A DNA stretch of 64,000 nucleotides from Zhengitettix transpicula (Eukaryota; Arthropoda; Insecta; Orthoptera; Tetrigidae). Shown one piece after another: positions 12,260 to 25,244 of the stretch. The notes below the pieces were generated by a model. It did no database searches, was not told where the DNA came from, and worked only from the letters and a program-made list of their open reading frames with translations. The stretch covers positions 210,410,746-210,474,745 of the forward strand of contig CM073590.1 of NCBI GenBank assembly GCA_037074705.1. Direction: 5' to 3'. Within the stretch, counting starts at the first letter, position 1, and the number at the start of each line of letters is the position of its first letter. The position numbers and the translations under genes were made by a program.

Positions 12260-14489
12260 ATAAAATAAAGTGTCCGTAAAAGGTTAAAAATTGCCTTATT
12301 CGTTCATAATTAAATTGAAGTCAGATAAATATTACTATTAAATTTTTTTGTTAATTTATTTTTTAATTATTACAAAGGTCTGTTACAAGGTCGCTGAAAT
12401 CGTTAAATATTTCTTATTATAATTCTTGTTTTCCGACATGGTTACTGCGGTAGTAATGTAGGTCAACTAATACTGCTGACAATAATTGTAATATAACGTT
12501 GGGAACCAGTATTTCAGAAAAGGAACACATGTTACTGTCGATACTTCTATACAGTACGCTTTCTCTTCGTTTTTTTGATCAAAATACCCTCTTAAAATGT
12601 CTGAAATTGAATTCTGAAGATTATCCACTCGATTGCTCCTATTAAGCCGTTAGTCGAGTCGTACAGCCGTCGAGAGTTTTTTCATCAGCGAAATGGTGAT
12701 GATCAAAAGTCGCTATCAATACAGAATATTGTGTTTACTTTATATTTTTAATAACGTATTTTAAATTAAAAAGGAAGAAGGAGCAATTTAATTGTTCTCC
12801 GTAAGAGCCGTGGCATAATTAGACTGTAAACTTTCAGTATTTTGCGGTTAGAGTTTCGCGAAAGGCGTGTTTTGAATTCAGGAAGAACGTCGTTAATGAA
12901 TACAAATTAAGCGAAAATTCCTCACGCTATCTCTCGTTTACGGCGCTGCACCTGCAATACGCGACGTTAACGCGGAGACGCGATGTAGAGCTGTCGTTTG
13001 CTTCTTCTAAACCGCGGATTTAAATTTTAAAACGAAATGGCAGCGTTGTTTCAGGATCTCGTGAGACTGATGGTATCTGATTATGCTGCTACGGGATTCA
13101 AGTTCGCCATTCCCGTTCGATACTTTTACAGATAGCTGTGCCAACTAACAGGTTGGGTGGGACTAATGGAATGTTACTCAAATTCACAAAAATGGCAGCT
13201 GTACCGGCGTGGAACTGGAGCCCATTGCCGATGCGGCTGCGGAATAATTGGGTTAACATGTAGATCGGCAGAATGTAAAATAAGATCTCATTTCTTGGAG
13301 TAACCAGACGTATCTGGTGCGCGAACTTCAACACATCGTCCACTCTGGTGGAACCTCGACGATCATGAGGTAAGCCTTCACGCTAGTGCGATGTTATTGC
13401 CCTAATACGGGCCACGTAGAAGACGTTATTCGAGTACCTCTTCTCTGAATAGATTTCATCACGGTAGAGCAACCTGGATCAGTAGCCCGACCCGCTTCTT
13501 TTGCTTGAAACGCAAATTTGCATATTCAAGAGCCGCCCGATCCCGGATACACCAGCAAGCTCATATCGTACCACCGTGTGGCCATAAAACCCTCCCAAAT
13601 TTACTTATAGCGCAATCGTTAAATAAATCCGCAGAGGAAAATTGAAAATGTTAATCACGAAGTGCCAGTTTATAATTTGGAACAACAGTTTTACGAGACT
13701 AACGGGCTTTCATTCGAATACAATATTTATCGTCTCAACGACAGCATTAGCTTTGAACGTTAAAATCATATAAATCCGGAAAAGTCTTTGTTAAATCTTA
13801 GATTTATGTTCTAGCTAACCATTGTGTCAACAGTTTACGGAGTTTTATGATCACCGAGGACGTTTATTAAACCTTATCGCTGCATATTATATGCTATCTC
13901 ATTTTCTCTTTTACGAATTATATACGAATGTGCATTGTTGTACTTCCTGTCCCTCTAATGACATTCAAGATCCAACAAAATAATTTCTACATTTATTTTA
14001 ATAAATTCCACGAACGTTGATTAAATATTTACATGCTTTCTTATGCATTCGTCAGTACTTCGTTTCCTATCACTAATATTTAAAATCCAAGATAAAATTT
14101 ATTCCCTCCATACTTATTACGATCTTTTTATCTGTCATGTATCGTTGAGTTAATTTAATTCGTTGAATTCGCTTACTCTATTGTGCAATTTAATTCTTCA
14201 GTGCAAAGATCCAAGTTTACATGCTGATGTTATTTGGTCATATCTTGTCAGCGCTGACCGGAACCTTTTTTTTTATTATTAACTTAATCAAGTCGAAGGA
14301 GTTTATTATATTTCATGCAATATTACTGGTTATTTCAGGTCATTTCTTTCATTCACAATAATTTTTTAATCGTTCTACGTGCAGAAAATCTTGTTATCAT
14401 ATAAAGGTTAAGTTTCTTACAGTTAATGGATATAATTCGTTTTGAAAAATATTTTAAATTAGTTTATTTATATATAATAATAAAAAAAT
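12260..14489. other. Intergenic
   Basis: No recognised gene. A mildly GC-rich part at about 12,950-13,600 contains an 81-codon minus-strand frame (13,098-13,343) with no family resemblance I can name. Confidence 0.4.
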
Positions 14490-14560
14490 GTGATGCACTT
14501 ATTTTGTCTGCATTCGGCTAATTTTATTATTAATTTTCATTTTATTGTTATTTGTATATG
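14490..14560 (+). repeat. TTTGGCTAT repeat family, worn copy
   Basis: ATGCACTTATTTTGTCTGCA then TTCGGCTAATTTTATTATTA and TTTTCATTTTA match the 3' part of the family seen at 9.9 kb. Confidence 0.4.
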
Positions 14561-15784
14561 TTTATTCCATATCTTCTGCATGTTTGCACAAGAAATTGAT
14601 GCTTTATTAAAACAGTTCGGCTAATGTCTATATTTTTCTTCGTTCAATAATAAATATTCAGGCGTTTTCAAAATTTATTCATCGTGTGCTCACTTGCATC
14701 CAACGTGTGTAGACAACTTTCTGGTCTCTGATACTCGGAAATTCATATATTTGTTTTCTGTTTCCTCCCTTAAAAAAGTGTGTTCTTCAAATTCCTCTGT
14801 GGAAGAAAATGCAAATATAATCTATTTTCTCATCGCGAATAAGTAAACATTGAATCTTGTAACATTAAAGAGTTTCCTGTTATTCTTTCACGTTTTTTTA
14901 CATAATTTAATGCGTGTTTGATTTGGTTTCCCCGTTACATGAAAGACTATATATTACAGTACTCAGTATTCCTAAAGCTGCACTCTGTCGTTCCCAAATA
15001 GATCCATACTGAAGAGGTAACTGTACTGTCAAATAAGATGCGCATACAGCTTAGTACAGCATTACAAGTCGTGCAACTTCCACGTAATTGGATCTCAGTC
15101 ATGGAGCGTTGGAACACGATCTGGAATTACTTATCTCCCGACTGAAGTCATTCGTAAATTATCCGTCCCTCTCATCTTTATCAGCGTAGGTTAAAGCCGT
15201 CGTGTTTGTTCGCTGTACAGGTTTTCCGACCGAAAACAACATATTTCAAGCAAATGTTAGCGTAGCTCAGGCACGTAGCAGATGCAAACTAATATTTATA
15301 GAGGTTATGATCTCCTGTTTATTATTTCTCCTCGTAAGTGCTTTCGCATATCATCAAAGAGAGGAGACATTTTTGGTATGTGGCACGTCAAGTAGCGCGT
15401 ACAATTTCTGCACGGTTACTAACGTATTATATTACGTCCGTTTCTCAGAATTTGTTTCTCAATTGTCTTACAGTAAGGATCCAACAGTTGCAGCATAGCT
15501 CAACTACTTTCAATGGTCTAGAACTTGTTCGAACAATTTAAACATTTCACAAAGAACAAAATAACTTCCATATATACACAAAGGATGAATTGAAAAATAT
15601 ATAAATAAACTATTTTAATCGGTTTGAAAAGACATTTCACCACTAGAACTGTGTGACAAGTTTAATAATCTACTGTAACGTCATCGTAAACCTCTCTGTA
15701 AAAAAAAGACGTAGTCTTACATGCAAAAACTTCCGGCATTACACCATATTTATTCATTTATTTAAGGACAAATATATTTCAGAT
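14561..15784. other. Intergenic, no gene seen
   Basis: A 98-codon plus frame (15,202-15,498) overlaps another chance frame of 67 codons. Neither shows a domain or a biased composition. Confidence 0.4.
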
Positions 15785-15890
15785 AACGAAAAAATTTACG
15801 TCTGATTGAAAATAATGAATAAGAAAGGTAGCCTATTCAGACAAAAAAGTGATAATATAAATACCAAACAACGTTTCTTTCTTATTCATA
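15785..15890 (-). repeat. TTTGGCTAT repeat family, minus copy
   Basis: Minus-strand reading gives AAGAAACGTTGTTTGGTA, TTTATATTATCACTTTTTTG, TCTGAATAGGCTACC and then TTTTCAATCAGACGTAAA. It joins the ACGTTGT end of the hammerhead-like motif to the tail seen in the 4.84 kb arm, so it helps define the family consensus. Confidence 0.55.
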
Positions 15891-17179
15891 TTTCAAATAA
15901 TATTTAATTTATATAATATTAAAGTTTAACACGGTATTACATACACACTGAAACAATTAGTCGAAGATAAATTTAAAATACGGAATTTTCCAAATTAAAA
16001 ACAAGTTACGAGACAAAATCTTGTTTTTTAATTAGTTATAATAGTTACAATAAGAAAATAATACTCAAAATAATTTAATCAAGTAAAGCTGACACTTCTG
16101 GTCACTCCCTTTTTCTCTTCTATACAGTGTGAATGAAGAAGGTACATTTAATATAGGGGCTCTACCGGTTTAATTTCCACGCAAGGTGACAACGGTGATT
16201 ATCCGTTCGAGAAACGCCTTTACGATACACAGCCTCATATTGTATCAATAATTATGTTCGTAAATATCCCGGAACTCTTATCGGATATTTATTATCTCTA
16301 TCCACAAATTTCCTGGTTTAACGAGATGCAAAATCGGCCGTAACGGACGTGAATTCCGTAACACCAGACGTTCAAAATCTGACAGTCTGAGCACTATTTG
16401 TCGAAGAATTGAAATAATTTTGATTTATGGAGAGTAGGATTACGCGACGATCATCTTGAAAAAAATTAATATAATTCTTCCGAATGACGCATTCCCACTT
16501 CGGAATGATATTCGAAGTATTCCGTAGAGAAGGTTTCTGGGGAAAATAAAGTTGGAGACAACCAGAAACATTTTAAATTCTCTGCTACACATCATTAATA
16601 ATTATTACTGGATCGGAGAAAAATGAAATGAATGTTTTTGACGCGAAGAGACGTAGAAATGTAGGAAGTATATAAATAAATAATGGTACAGACGTAATTA
16701 TCAGCATCAGTTGCCGCCAGTATTCGTACGGGAAATCGTTACAGTATTCCAGTAATCCGTTTTGGACCCAAAAGTTGACAGTCACCCTGGATATAGAATG
16801 AAATGAATTTAAAAATAGCAATATTCTGTAACTAATTATAATGAAATGTATCAAGATGAGTTGTGATTATTTGTCAATTCCTTCACATTTGTACCACTTC
16901 CATACTTCTCTATCCCTCACATCCACGGGGTTGATCCGTCTACAATCCAATCTTCTTACGATGTTCCCCTGCTCACTTCAATTTTAACGACTGCATACGT
17001 TCCGTACCGTCCATAATATTTCTCCTGTTCCTCATCCACTCTTGTCTTTTACGATCTCACTTGAGTAGTTTCGATTATCTTCCGAACTAATTCCAATTTA
17101 TTAGTTCAAGTTCTGTGGTCTCTACGTTAATGTTCGATTATCCCAACGTTGATAATTTTCTGAATTAGTTCCAAAGAAT
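15891..17179. other. Intergenic, no gene seen
   Basis: AT-rich. An 89-codon minus frame (16,585-16,854) is rich in Ile/Phe/Leu and unsupported. Confidence 0.4.
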
Positions 17180-17690
17180 GAGTAACATACAAACACGATT
17201 TAAACATCGGTGGCGTTGTCGCAGCTATGCATGTGTACCAGGTTGCTCCAGTGGCTTCAGTGGCTTCAGTTACCACAGACTTTTTTTTTGTAATTTCATT
17301 GTCAGTCGCGCTGAATGGCCAGAGTTGATCGACCGGATCGGACCGTCCCATCCTGAAGTGGTCATCGTCGGTAAGTGCAGACGTGACGTGAGTGACTTAG
17401 GAGAACTGGAGCAAGGGACGGTGTCGACGGTACGGCGCAGGTACGGCGCGGCTCGATAAGTCTTGTCTACGCAGATGTGGAGTCGATAGCGTGCCATCAG
17501 CTGATCCGGAGCCAGTCGCAGCAGTCACGCCGCCCGACATGGACAGCCGCTCTCCTCACAGAGACGTCTCCGGACACGTGGCATCCACATGCGGTAAACT
17601 TACACTGAACTTGCTAGACGACCACCACTCGCTGCAGCACGGTTCCTAACTATCGTGGTTCTTACTGCCTGACCAACCATCGGTCTACTG
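17180..17690 (+). promoter_or_regulatory. Isolated GC-rich island, possible exon or promoter
   Basis: This block is rich in CG dinucleotides and stands out from its AT-rich flanks. It holds CAGTGGCTTCAGTGGCTTCA, several GGTACGGCGC-like strings and CAGCTGATCCGG. An ATG near 17,539 opens a 19-codon stretch that reaches GCG followed by GTAAAC, a possible splice donor at about 17,594. It could be an alternative first exon, a non-coding RNA exon or a GC-rich repeat. Nothing ties it to E93. Confidence 0.25.
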
Positions 17691-17838
17691 GCATACAAGT
17701 CGTGCGTGGCGTTTGTTTATATTACTTAATAACAAACAATTATTTTTATGCAATACGTTTTTTAAATCAACTATGCTTGAAAATACAGCGCCCACTATGT
17801 CAAGTACACTAATTATAACCCCACGGGACTTGAATGCC

Positions 17839-17905
17839 ATGAGGAATACTCCGAGTGGACTTCTCAGGTCATGAGGAATACTCCGAGTAGACTTCTCAGG
17901 TCATG
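17839..17905. repeat. 32-bp direct tandem repeat, two copies
   Basis: ATGAGGAATACTCCGAGTRG followed by ACTTCTCAGGTC occurs at 17,839 and again at 17,871, with one base difference. Confidence 0.85.
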
Positions 17906-18946
17906 ATTTTATTACTTATAGACGTAGTAACCATGTTTGTGTGAATTGGCGTTCCTAGGAATTTAATCTGATTTAGTTTTATTATTTTCCTGAATCGTCA
18001 AGACTGACGATGTTACGGAACTCAGTTGCAAACGCTCATTACTCGTCCGTTTTCCTCTGTTTGTAACTAGTACGTTTCTGTTTGACATTGAAAAGGGAGT
18101 ACTCAATCTAGTCATTTGATCGATTAATTCGAGGAATCACAAAGTATTCCGATATACAACTGGACCGTCGGAGATACCTGCCCAATTAAGAGTGCAAAAT
18201 ATTACTTCAGCGTTTATTACTCTCATACATTAAAATATTTTTCACATTAAAGCGCCGACTTCTGATTAGTATTTCCAGACGTTCACCAGACACACGGTTG
18301 GATGACGTCCAAATATAAGACCTCGGTCTCTTCCTTCACATTTCATTTGTTTGGAACATCAGATTCTACTTAGTAATGGGCGGCAAATCCAGGACTAAGA
18401 GAATTTGGAATTAAACATGGTTACCATCTCACTATATGCAATAACTAATCCTATTCGGTGAAAGTCCCGTAGATAACCATACAACTTGACTCGGTATATT
18501 CACTTTTCATAAAGAGTCGTGATTATTTAAAATGAGTAAAGTATCGTTCAGGTTAACATTTGTTTTATCTCCACTATTACACATTTTTCTTCCTTCTTAT
18601 CCGCGAAATTTAAATTAAAAAAATTACTGTCTCAAATTGATGAGGTAGATGACGAGATGAGACCTCTATATAAAAGCACACTGGCCATTTTCCTTCACCT
18701 GTCCTTTGAGTAAAAGATACGTCTCTTTCTACGCCCATTAGCTCTAATCCGAACATGAGGATGGATTTTATTAATATCAGGACACCTTATCCTGCAACTC
18801 GGAGGCCCTATTTACGGTCATCAGATTAATCTCTCTTCAGGTTGAACCTGATCCACCAAAAATGGTTATCCTTCGATATTCTTAAAAGGCAATAATTCTG
18901 TGTTATAATCGGTTAGTGACGATACCAAATAAATTAAATTACACAA

Positions 18947-18950
<4 letters not shown>
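17906..18950. other. Intergenic, no gene seen
   Basis: No supported feature. Confidence 0.45.

Positions 18951-18991
<41 letters not shown>
18951..18991. repeat. (TA)n microsatellite
   Basis: An uninterrupted AT dinucleotide run of about 40 bases. Confidence 0.95.
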
Positions 18992-18993
<2 letters not shown>

Positions 18994-19914
18994 AACGAGT
19001 AGATAAATATGTTTATAAACTTGCCCACATTGTCGACTGCTCGTCAGAAATCGGTTATGAAATTCCAATTACAGGTTTTATGTAACAATTTCCAGGTGTC
19101 TCATGTCCCCGTACAACTAAGAAATATCCAGACTCTCTAAAAATCACCTCCACATTTCAAAATAATCTTTTCAAAAAGTGTTATAAAACAAGGATGAGTA
19201 TTCTTTCCAAATTGCATCATTTAAAGATATTACGTAATATGAAGAATATGGTATTTGTGTTTAGGGGAAAGATTCATATTATTATTTAAAATAGTATGTA
19301 AATTTTCAACGGCGCTGCTGTCTGATGTCAGAACTAAATTAATTATTTAGACAATAGTAATTGAAATATTAATTTGTTTCATTTGAATAATTGTATCGGT
19401 GCCAATCAAGTCAATACAAACATCTAATTAATTTAATAGGACGAAATTTTACTCGTCAAGAAAGTGTCACACACTTTTCGAACTGCGTCGTTAAATGGAC
19501 ATTACGATTTATATTTGATGGAATTCATAGATTTAATTTTGATTTGAATGTAAATTCATTTGAACTTATTAAAATTTTTGTTATGATGAAAAAATTATAA
19601 TTTTAATCAAATAACTGTTTTTTGGTAATCAAACTATTTCCGTGGTAAATAATAATATATTCAAACAATTTATTTATTTATATTAATGTATTTCTCTTAA
19701 TCTGTACGAACGCGTACTGGAAGCAAAAGATATGCTGCAGAACCAAATCTTCATTTTGTGCTACCGTGTTCTATTTGACAATTTTCTTAGCGTTTTCCAT
19801 GGGTCATACGATTTGTAACCGATTGCAACTAATTTTTAAATACTTTACCAATTTTTATTGATTGTTATAAATATTTAACCTAATTATTAAATATATCGTC
19901 ACTTTTTGGCTACC
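18992..19914. other. Intergenic, no gene seen
   Basis: AT-rich, with a 69-codon chance frame at 19,391-19,600 only. Confidence 0.45.
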
Positions 19915-20115
19915 ATAAAATGTTTCTGGGATCCTTGTTTCTTTCGTCTGGTGATTGAGAAAAAAACACGAAAGCCAGGAGCGACACAACCACACAATTA
20001 CGGTTGACAAACTAGTTTTTTCTTCCAGTCACCTGACGAAAGGCACAAGGATCCCACAAACGTTGTATGGTATTTATATCATCACTTAATTTTGTCTGTC
20101 TTTGGCTAATTCATC
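19915..20115. repeat. Inverted pair of hammerhead-like repeats
   Basis: The minus arm (about 19,970 down to 19,915) reads CACCAGACGAAAGAAACAAG, GATCCCAGAAAC, then ATGGTA. The plus arm (20,027-20,110) reads CACCTGACGAAAGGCACAAG, GATCCCACAAACGTTGTATG, then TTTATATCATCACTTAATTT and TTTGGCTAA. The arms face away from a ~60-base centre. Both copies keep the CTGACGA/CAGACGA core position but have altered GAAA or stem II. Confidence 0.55.
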
Positions 20116-20784
20116 GAATTTTATACAGTCATATTATATTCTTATTTAGAATATTATATTGAATTAATTGTTATTCACTGTTCATATGCACTAACACAAC
20201 TAAAATTCACTGACTGAAGTTAACATTTCACTTAATGTAGAAGATATATATTCTCCAATTATCAAGAAACTTTTTAGTAACAATTGAAGGAATCTGGTAT
20301 TTTCAGTTGTTTGAAGCTTGTCCAGTTATCAGTTTGAAGAATCTATTTCAGAACTTCACCTGAGAATTTTTTTTTAAGTTTTCCTAGCGTTTATGAAAAT
20401 TCCCCGCATTTTGTGATCTAAATTTGGGAAAGTAGCACTGTCGAACGTAAGCCAGAAATATATAATTTGAACATGAGATGACATTTTTCGTTGAACACGA
20501 CCACGGCATTAAAAGGAAATTTTCGAACCTTTAGATACAATTTTTTTTTCGTTAATTCGCTGTAGATAGGCGTAAATTTGCTGAAAAACAAGAAACTTGT
20601 CATCTAGTGTATAAACGATATTTTTCTTAAATTAGTACGTAATTCCAAATATGTCTAGTTTTCCTACTAGCATGCATAGTTCGTATATCATTTGCCAATG
20701 TTATATAATTTTATTAAAACTTATGTTTAGAAAAAAAATTATTATTCTGGAATTTATATTTAATACGAATAGCAAAAGAGAAAA

Positions 20785-20826
20785 GCACTGCGTTTCGACC
20801 CTTATTTGGGGTTCCGTCGGGTGAAC
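20785..20826 (-). ncRNA. Degraded hammerhead-like motif
   Basis: On the minus strand, CAC precedes CCGACGG, then ACCC-loop-GGGT, then C and GAAACGCA followed by GTG. Stem I (CAC/GTG) and stem II (ACCC/GGGT) both pair, but core bases have changed (U4 to C, A9 to G). Confidence 0.4.
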
Positions 20827-21354
20827 ATATTAATAGTTGAAAAAATGCTCATTTAATATAAGTTAATATAAAACTTCAACTGTCTTATTAGATTTTTATT
20901 TTGATAATTATTCTGTTTTCTTACCTGTCGTACAATAAGTCCCACTCAAGTTCATTCTTTGGAGGATGCAGTGTGTTCAAAACATTAGTCATAACCTTAT
21001 GAAGTCCCTCAAAATTTATAGTCTGTAGGGAATTGTTTTTAATAATTTTCAGTAGATTATCTATTCATTATTATTTAACGGAAGTAAATTATATTAAAAA
21101 CCACTAATTATGAAAGAACGTAATTTCTCATTAGTTTTATTGGCATGTTTGTAAACAATAATAATTCTATAGCCTCTTTCTTTAGACTAGTATTCGAGCA
21201 AGCGATTATCTTCGTATTATTCTCTCCAAGACCGTATCGGTGTAGCAATTTTTAACTTTCGTCAAGACATCGGAGAAAACAATAAATTTTGAGATTGGCA
21301 ACTAAACCTGCGCAGTTGTGTTGCTCTAGTCACTTGTGTTTTTAGTTTTCTAAG

Positions 21355-21420
21355 CACCTGAAGAAACGGACAAGATTTTCAGAAACTTCTTTTGTTTGTA
21401 TTTGGATATTTTATCTTATT
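21355..21420 (+). repeat. TTTGGCTAT repeat family with worn core
   Basis: CACCTGAAGAAACGGACAAG, then TTTTCAGAAAC, then TTGTATTTGGATATTTTATC. The CTGAAGA core and GAAAC are intact, but stem II does not pair convincingly and ACGT is lost. Confidence 0.45.
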
Positions 21421-21689
21421 GAAAAAAATTAAACTTGTTCGTTTATCGGAAAAACTTGTGATCAATTGGGGGATAAATGTAGATCTACTCTTATTTGGAT
21501 GCTGCGGAGATATTCGTGTTAATTTACCGGACAGCCCTTGCCACGGCAAGTAATAGCTTTCAACTAGTGCTGAAATGACGTTATCCAAGATAAATACGCA
21601 ACTGTCATGTTAACCAGATTTATCGCCACCGAAGATATTATCAGGTTTGTGTGATGAGAAGCGCATCACAGTTCACGTTCGCCCCATCG

Positions 21690-21960
21690 GTTGAGTTCGT
21701 GATGTACGGAGGGGCAACAGGCGCAAGTTGATTGAAAAATTCGAAAGCTGTGTTTGCGAAGTCTGGGGCTCGAATCCCGACACCGGCGAAGATTCTCAGA
21801 GGGTTCTGGGCAGCGGGGGACTGGTTATTTCCCGACGCGAATCAATGAAGGCGACACAAAAGCAGTGGACACCCTACTTACGAAACCAGCTGCCTCATGA
21901 CTGTTCCATCGGGGGCTCAAAGAAACCATACGACTGAAGATCCGAGCGAATAATATCATT
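21690..21960 (+). repeat. SINE-like sequence with B box
   Basis: A B-box-like GGGGCTCGAATCCCGACACC at about 21,763-21,782 is preceded by a possible A box (CGGTTGAGTTCGTG, 21,689-21,702). The separation is longer than in a standard tRNA. The following sequence is GC-richer than the flanks. A 69-codon frame here is a by-product. Confidence 0.35.
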
Positions 21961-22150
21961 AAACGCAGAAGTGTCTAAGAACATAAGCTACGTTTGAAGG
22001 AATTGGACCAGGGTCTCCCGACTGATTTTCGACGTGGCGGTAACGAACCAGCACTCGAAGTAGAAGAAAAAGATCAAAGATTGAAGCCTTTCCCGGTGCA
22101 GTTGTTCAATATATTGTTCTCGGAGCTGAACCGGGTTTTGCATAATTGTA

Positions 22151-22200
22151 GAACGCAACGTTTCGACGACTAAAAGCTCTGTCGTCATCTTCTAGGCGAA
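22151..22200 (-). ncRNA. Hammerhead-like motif with 6-bp stem II
   Basis: Minus-strand order: CGC, CTAGAAGA (CTGAAGA with one inserted A), one extra T, then a perfect 6-bp stem GACGAC/GTCGTC with a 10-base loop, then GAAACGTT and GCG. Stem I is CGC/GCG. ACGT is the palindromic stem III. This is the strongest hairpin of the set. The inserted A in the core probably inactivates it. Confidence 0.5.
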
Positions 22201-22465
22201 GTGTAGAAGAAAAAGCTTAGCCACCTTCGAAACATAATTTTATAAAACATTACGGCAAACTCTGACGCTCTATTGAAGATGCGTCGTTATTAGCGATACA
22301 CATTGCTCATTAGTCCTTTGCGAATCTTTGACCCTTTTATGATTCCATCTTAACCCTTCAGCGCATGATTTCCTGTGTTTTTACATTTTTAAGATGTTTT
22401 TTTAGTGAATACAATACTGAAAATAATAAATCAGCTAACTACCTTTTACAAGGGTTATTTAGAGC

Positions 22466-22508
22466 GTTACGACGTTTCTATACGTGTTCGTATCTTCTTC
22501 AGGTATTG
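22466..22508 (-). ncRNA. Hammerhead-like motif, core intact
   Basis: Minus-strand order: TAC, CTGAAGA (all fixed core bases present), one extra A, a stem of ATAC/GTAT closed by a G-A mismatch with loop GAACAC, then GAAACGTC and GTA. Stem I is TAC/GTA. Of all copies here it is the one with an intact CTGANGA and GAAACGTH and pairing in both stems. Confidence 0.55.
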
Positions 22509-22599
22509 TCAAATTATTATAACAAACTAGTACAGTACGGAAAAAATAACCAAAAAAATATCAAACGTGACCAAAGTCAATTTGGCTGGTGATGTTGCT

Positions 22600-25244
22600 C
22601 ATATTCAACATAAGGTCTGATTTATCAAAAATTCACATAAACTGAATAATGAATACCCTGGTAATTACGCTTAAATTTTCTTCATTGAAAAATACATGAT
22701 AAATATCAGAAGATAAATATTCTTAAGTTGGCATGCGAGTAGAAAAATCTGGCCTGAGGGGTTGACTCACAGAAAGCTAGGAACGGCATGTTTTAACCTG
22801 GCCACGAATTCCAAAAGTTTCACATTTCCTTAAGTGCATGTTGTTTCATATATGCATCACAAATTTGCTCTCCTAGAAACCAAAAGATGCCTCAGGGGTG
22901 ATACTAAATCTTTTGTTGTATATATTCTACACAATGCACTAAAGTGTTAGGTCTTTCATTACTTCCAAAAATAATCGATCATTCATGGACCCTAGTATTC
23001 GACTTTAATTTTGTCTGAACGAAATTATTTGTTCATTTGGTAATTTCGTACGTGAGAACTCAAACCCTATCCTTAATTTGAGGAAACTCTTTGAAACCTT
23101 TGGCACATAGTATGATGAATGTCAGTATACTTCAGTTAATTATTCCGCAAACGTCCTTACCAAATGACCGTATTAAATATCTGTACTTTTCATAATTTTT
23201 GGAGAGTGTATCTTAATATCTTCTTGATATTTTCAGAAATTGAATTGATACCCTAAACCGTATTAGGGTCAAGCACGTTTAATTTATTAAATATCTCCCT
23301 TTTGTGTTATTTTTTTAATAATTATTTTCATATTAGTCTACGTGAACAATTAGTCTTCTGGTTCACCTTTAATCTATTCATTTCAGCTGCTCCATAAATT
23401 CTCGGCACGATCTTATCTGTAATTCAATACGCGGTTTGTGAGAATTTCTGCACTCGGGGTATATTTTGGTTAGCGATCGGGTAAACTCGGGTTAGGACGG
23501 AAGGCATGTCGTTTGAGTTGTGCTAGGCTTAGCTTTGTGGTTTACAACGGGCTATTGTTACTTTTTTATATTACGTTATAGATTTTTATGTCTTACAAAT
23601 AAAGGAATTAACGATTCCTGTCCACGCAACAAGAAACGACTCATATCCTTCAATGCACATATTACAAAAGGCAATTTTCCCGTGCTTTTTAAAATTATAA
23701 CGACGACTATAAGTGAATACGACGTATATTTATGGGTTAAAAACATCAAAATATTTTATTTTTATGCTCTCACGCCATCTCAATCTTGTCATATTTTATT
23801 TATTCGACGCAGTTTACATGAGGCTTTTCATTACACGTCATTGAGTAGTACGCCAAATGTCATATCTGGTCATTTCGCATTCATCTCGATCTACACAGTT
23901 TATACAACACATACGTAATACAAAGTAAAAGTTTGAAGATATACTCTTGTCTCTCGCCTTGAGCAATCACAGCCAAAACGCGGAATTTTTGCAAACAAGT
24001 GTGACGAAATCAAACTCGACTTCATGCTTTTCTTCTTAGTTTCGTCGACGTGACAGACGGAAGTTATGAATAAGCACGAATAAAGATACCTACGCGACTT
24101 TCCGCACGTCCGAATTCATGTAATCTAAAGAAACTTATATATCAAACGCATTATCGAATATTGAATACTCTTCACATGCCAGCTTAGATTACGTCAGAAG
24201 TTGTGTTATTTAATTCTATTTGGTTTTTCAAACTGGATATAATTTTTTTAATATTTCCTTATATGTGCAATAAATCAGTATTGTAAACGTGATATTTATT
24301 ACGTACATGTGCATGGATTGTATTCTCAACACATGACGTCACATATTTAAATTTCTATCACTCCGCTTAATAGACGCTGACACATATATTTACACTTGCA
24401 GTATCATACACCCCAAACTCACGAATTCTGTCCATATATTCTCCGTCTCTCTTTTTCCAATCATCCTCCGATCGAAGGACCAATCACGTAGAATCATGGA
24501 AAGCAGCGTACCTGTTGGTCCATCTTCCTTTCACTCTTCTTCTGATGTGTTCCGCAAATTTCCATTTCAAGGATTTTATGTGATTCACTAAGTCCTTCAC
24601 ATTAGTTCTGCTTTGTTGCACTCGTGCCTTTTTCGATATATTCCTTCATGCTCCGCTGTCAGTTTGTTTTACGTTCCAGTTGATTGCCCACGTCTCTGCT
24701 CAGCAATTTTTCCTCAATCACACATTTTACTCTTAGCTGTTGGCTGTTTTGTCTCATGACCTGTGGTCAGTTTCGTTTCGTACACGTGTAGATACTGATT
24801 TATATGATACAGCGTAACGTATGCGGTGTAATTTCTTCGTAGAACATTATTTTCGTTTCGTTTAAGAAAGTTGTAGCTGGGATAACATAATATATTTAAT
24901 GAAATACTTAAAGAAACTAGGATATTTCGGGCTTATATTATCTTTTTTGATGAAAGAATCCACCCCCAAAGCTTCTACAAGAGCCCCGTTCAAAACTTAC
25001 ACATTAGATAGTTAACGAAAAAATAAGTAGGTGGTATATTGACGTGAAATTACATACAGTGTTAGAGTAACTCAAAGAACAACGTTTTTCCGGTGCGAAA
25101 AGTTCCGTAATTACCCGCCAGGACGCGACACGATAGTATGAAATTAAAATGGTGACTCCACAGCACTGAGCTAATGGTTTGACAAAATAAATATCGTTTT
25201 ACGATAGAATAAATTATCGTCACCTGTATGGAGCTGATGCCCGT
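22600..25244. other. Intergenic, no gene seen
   Basis: AT-rich. A 132-codon frame at 23,520-23,918 starts with GTG and encodes a Phe/Ile/Tyr/Ser-rich peptide with no recognisable domain. I treat it as chance. Confidence 0.4.
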
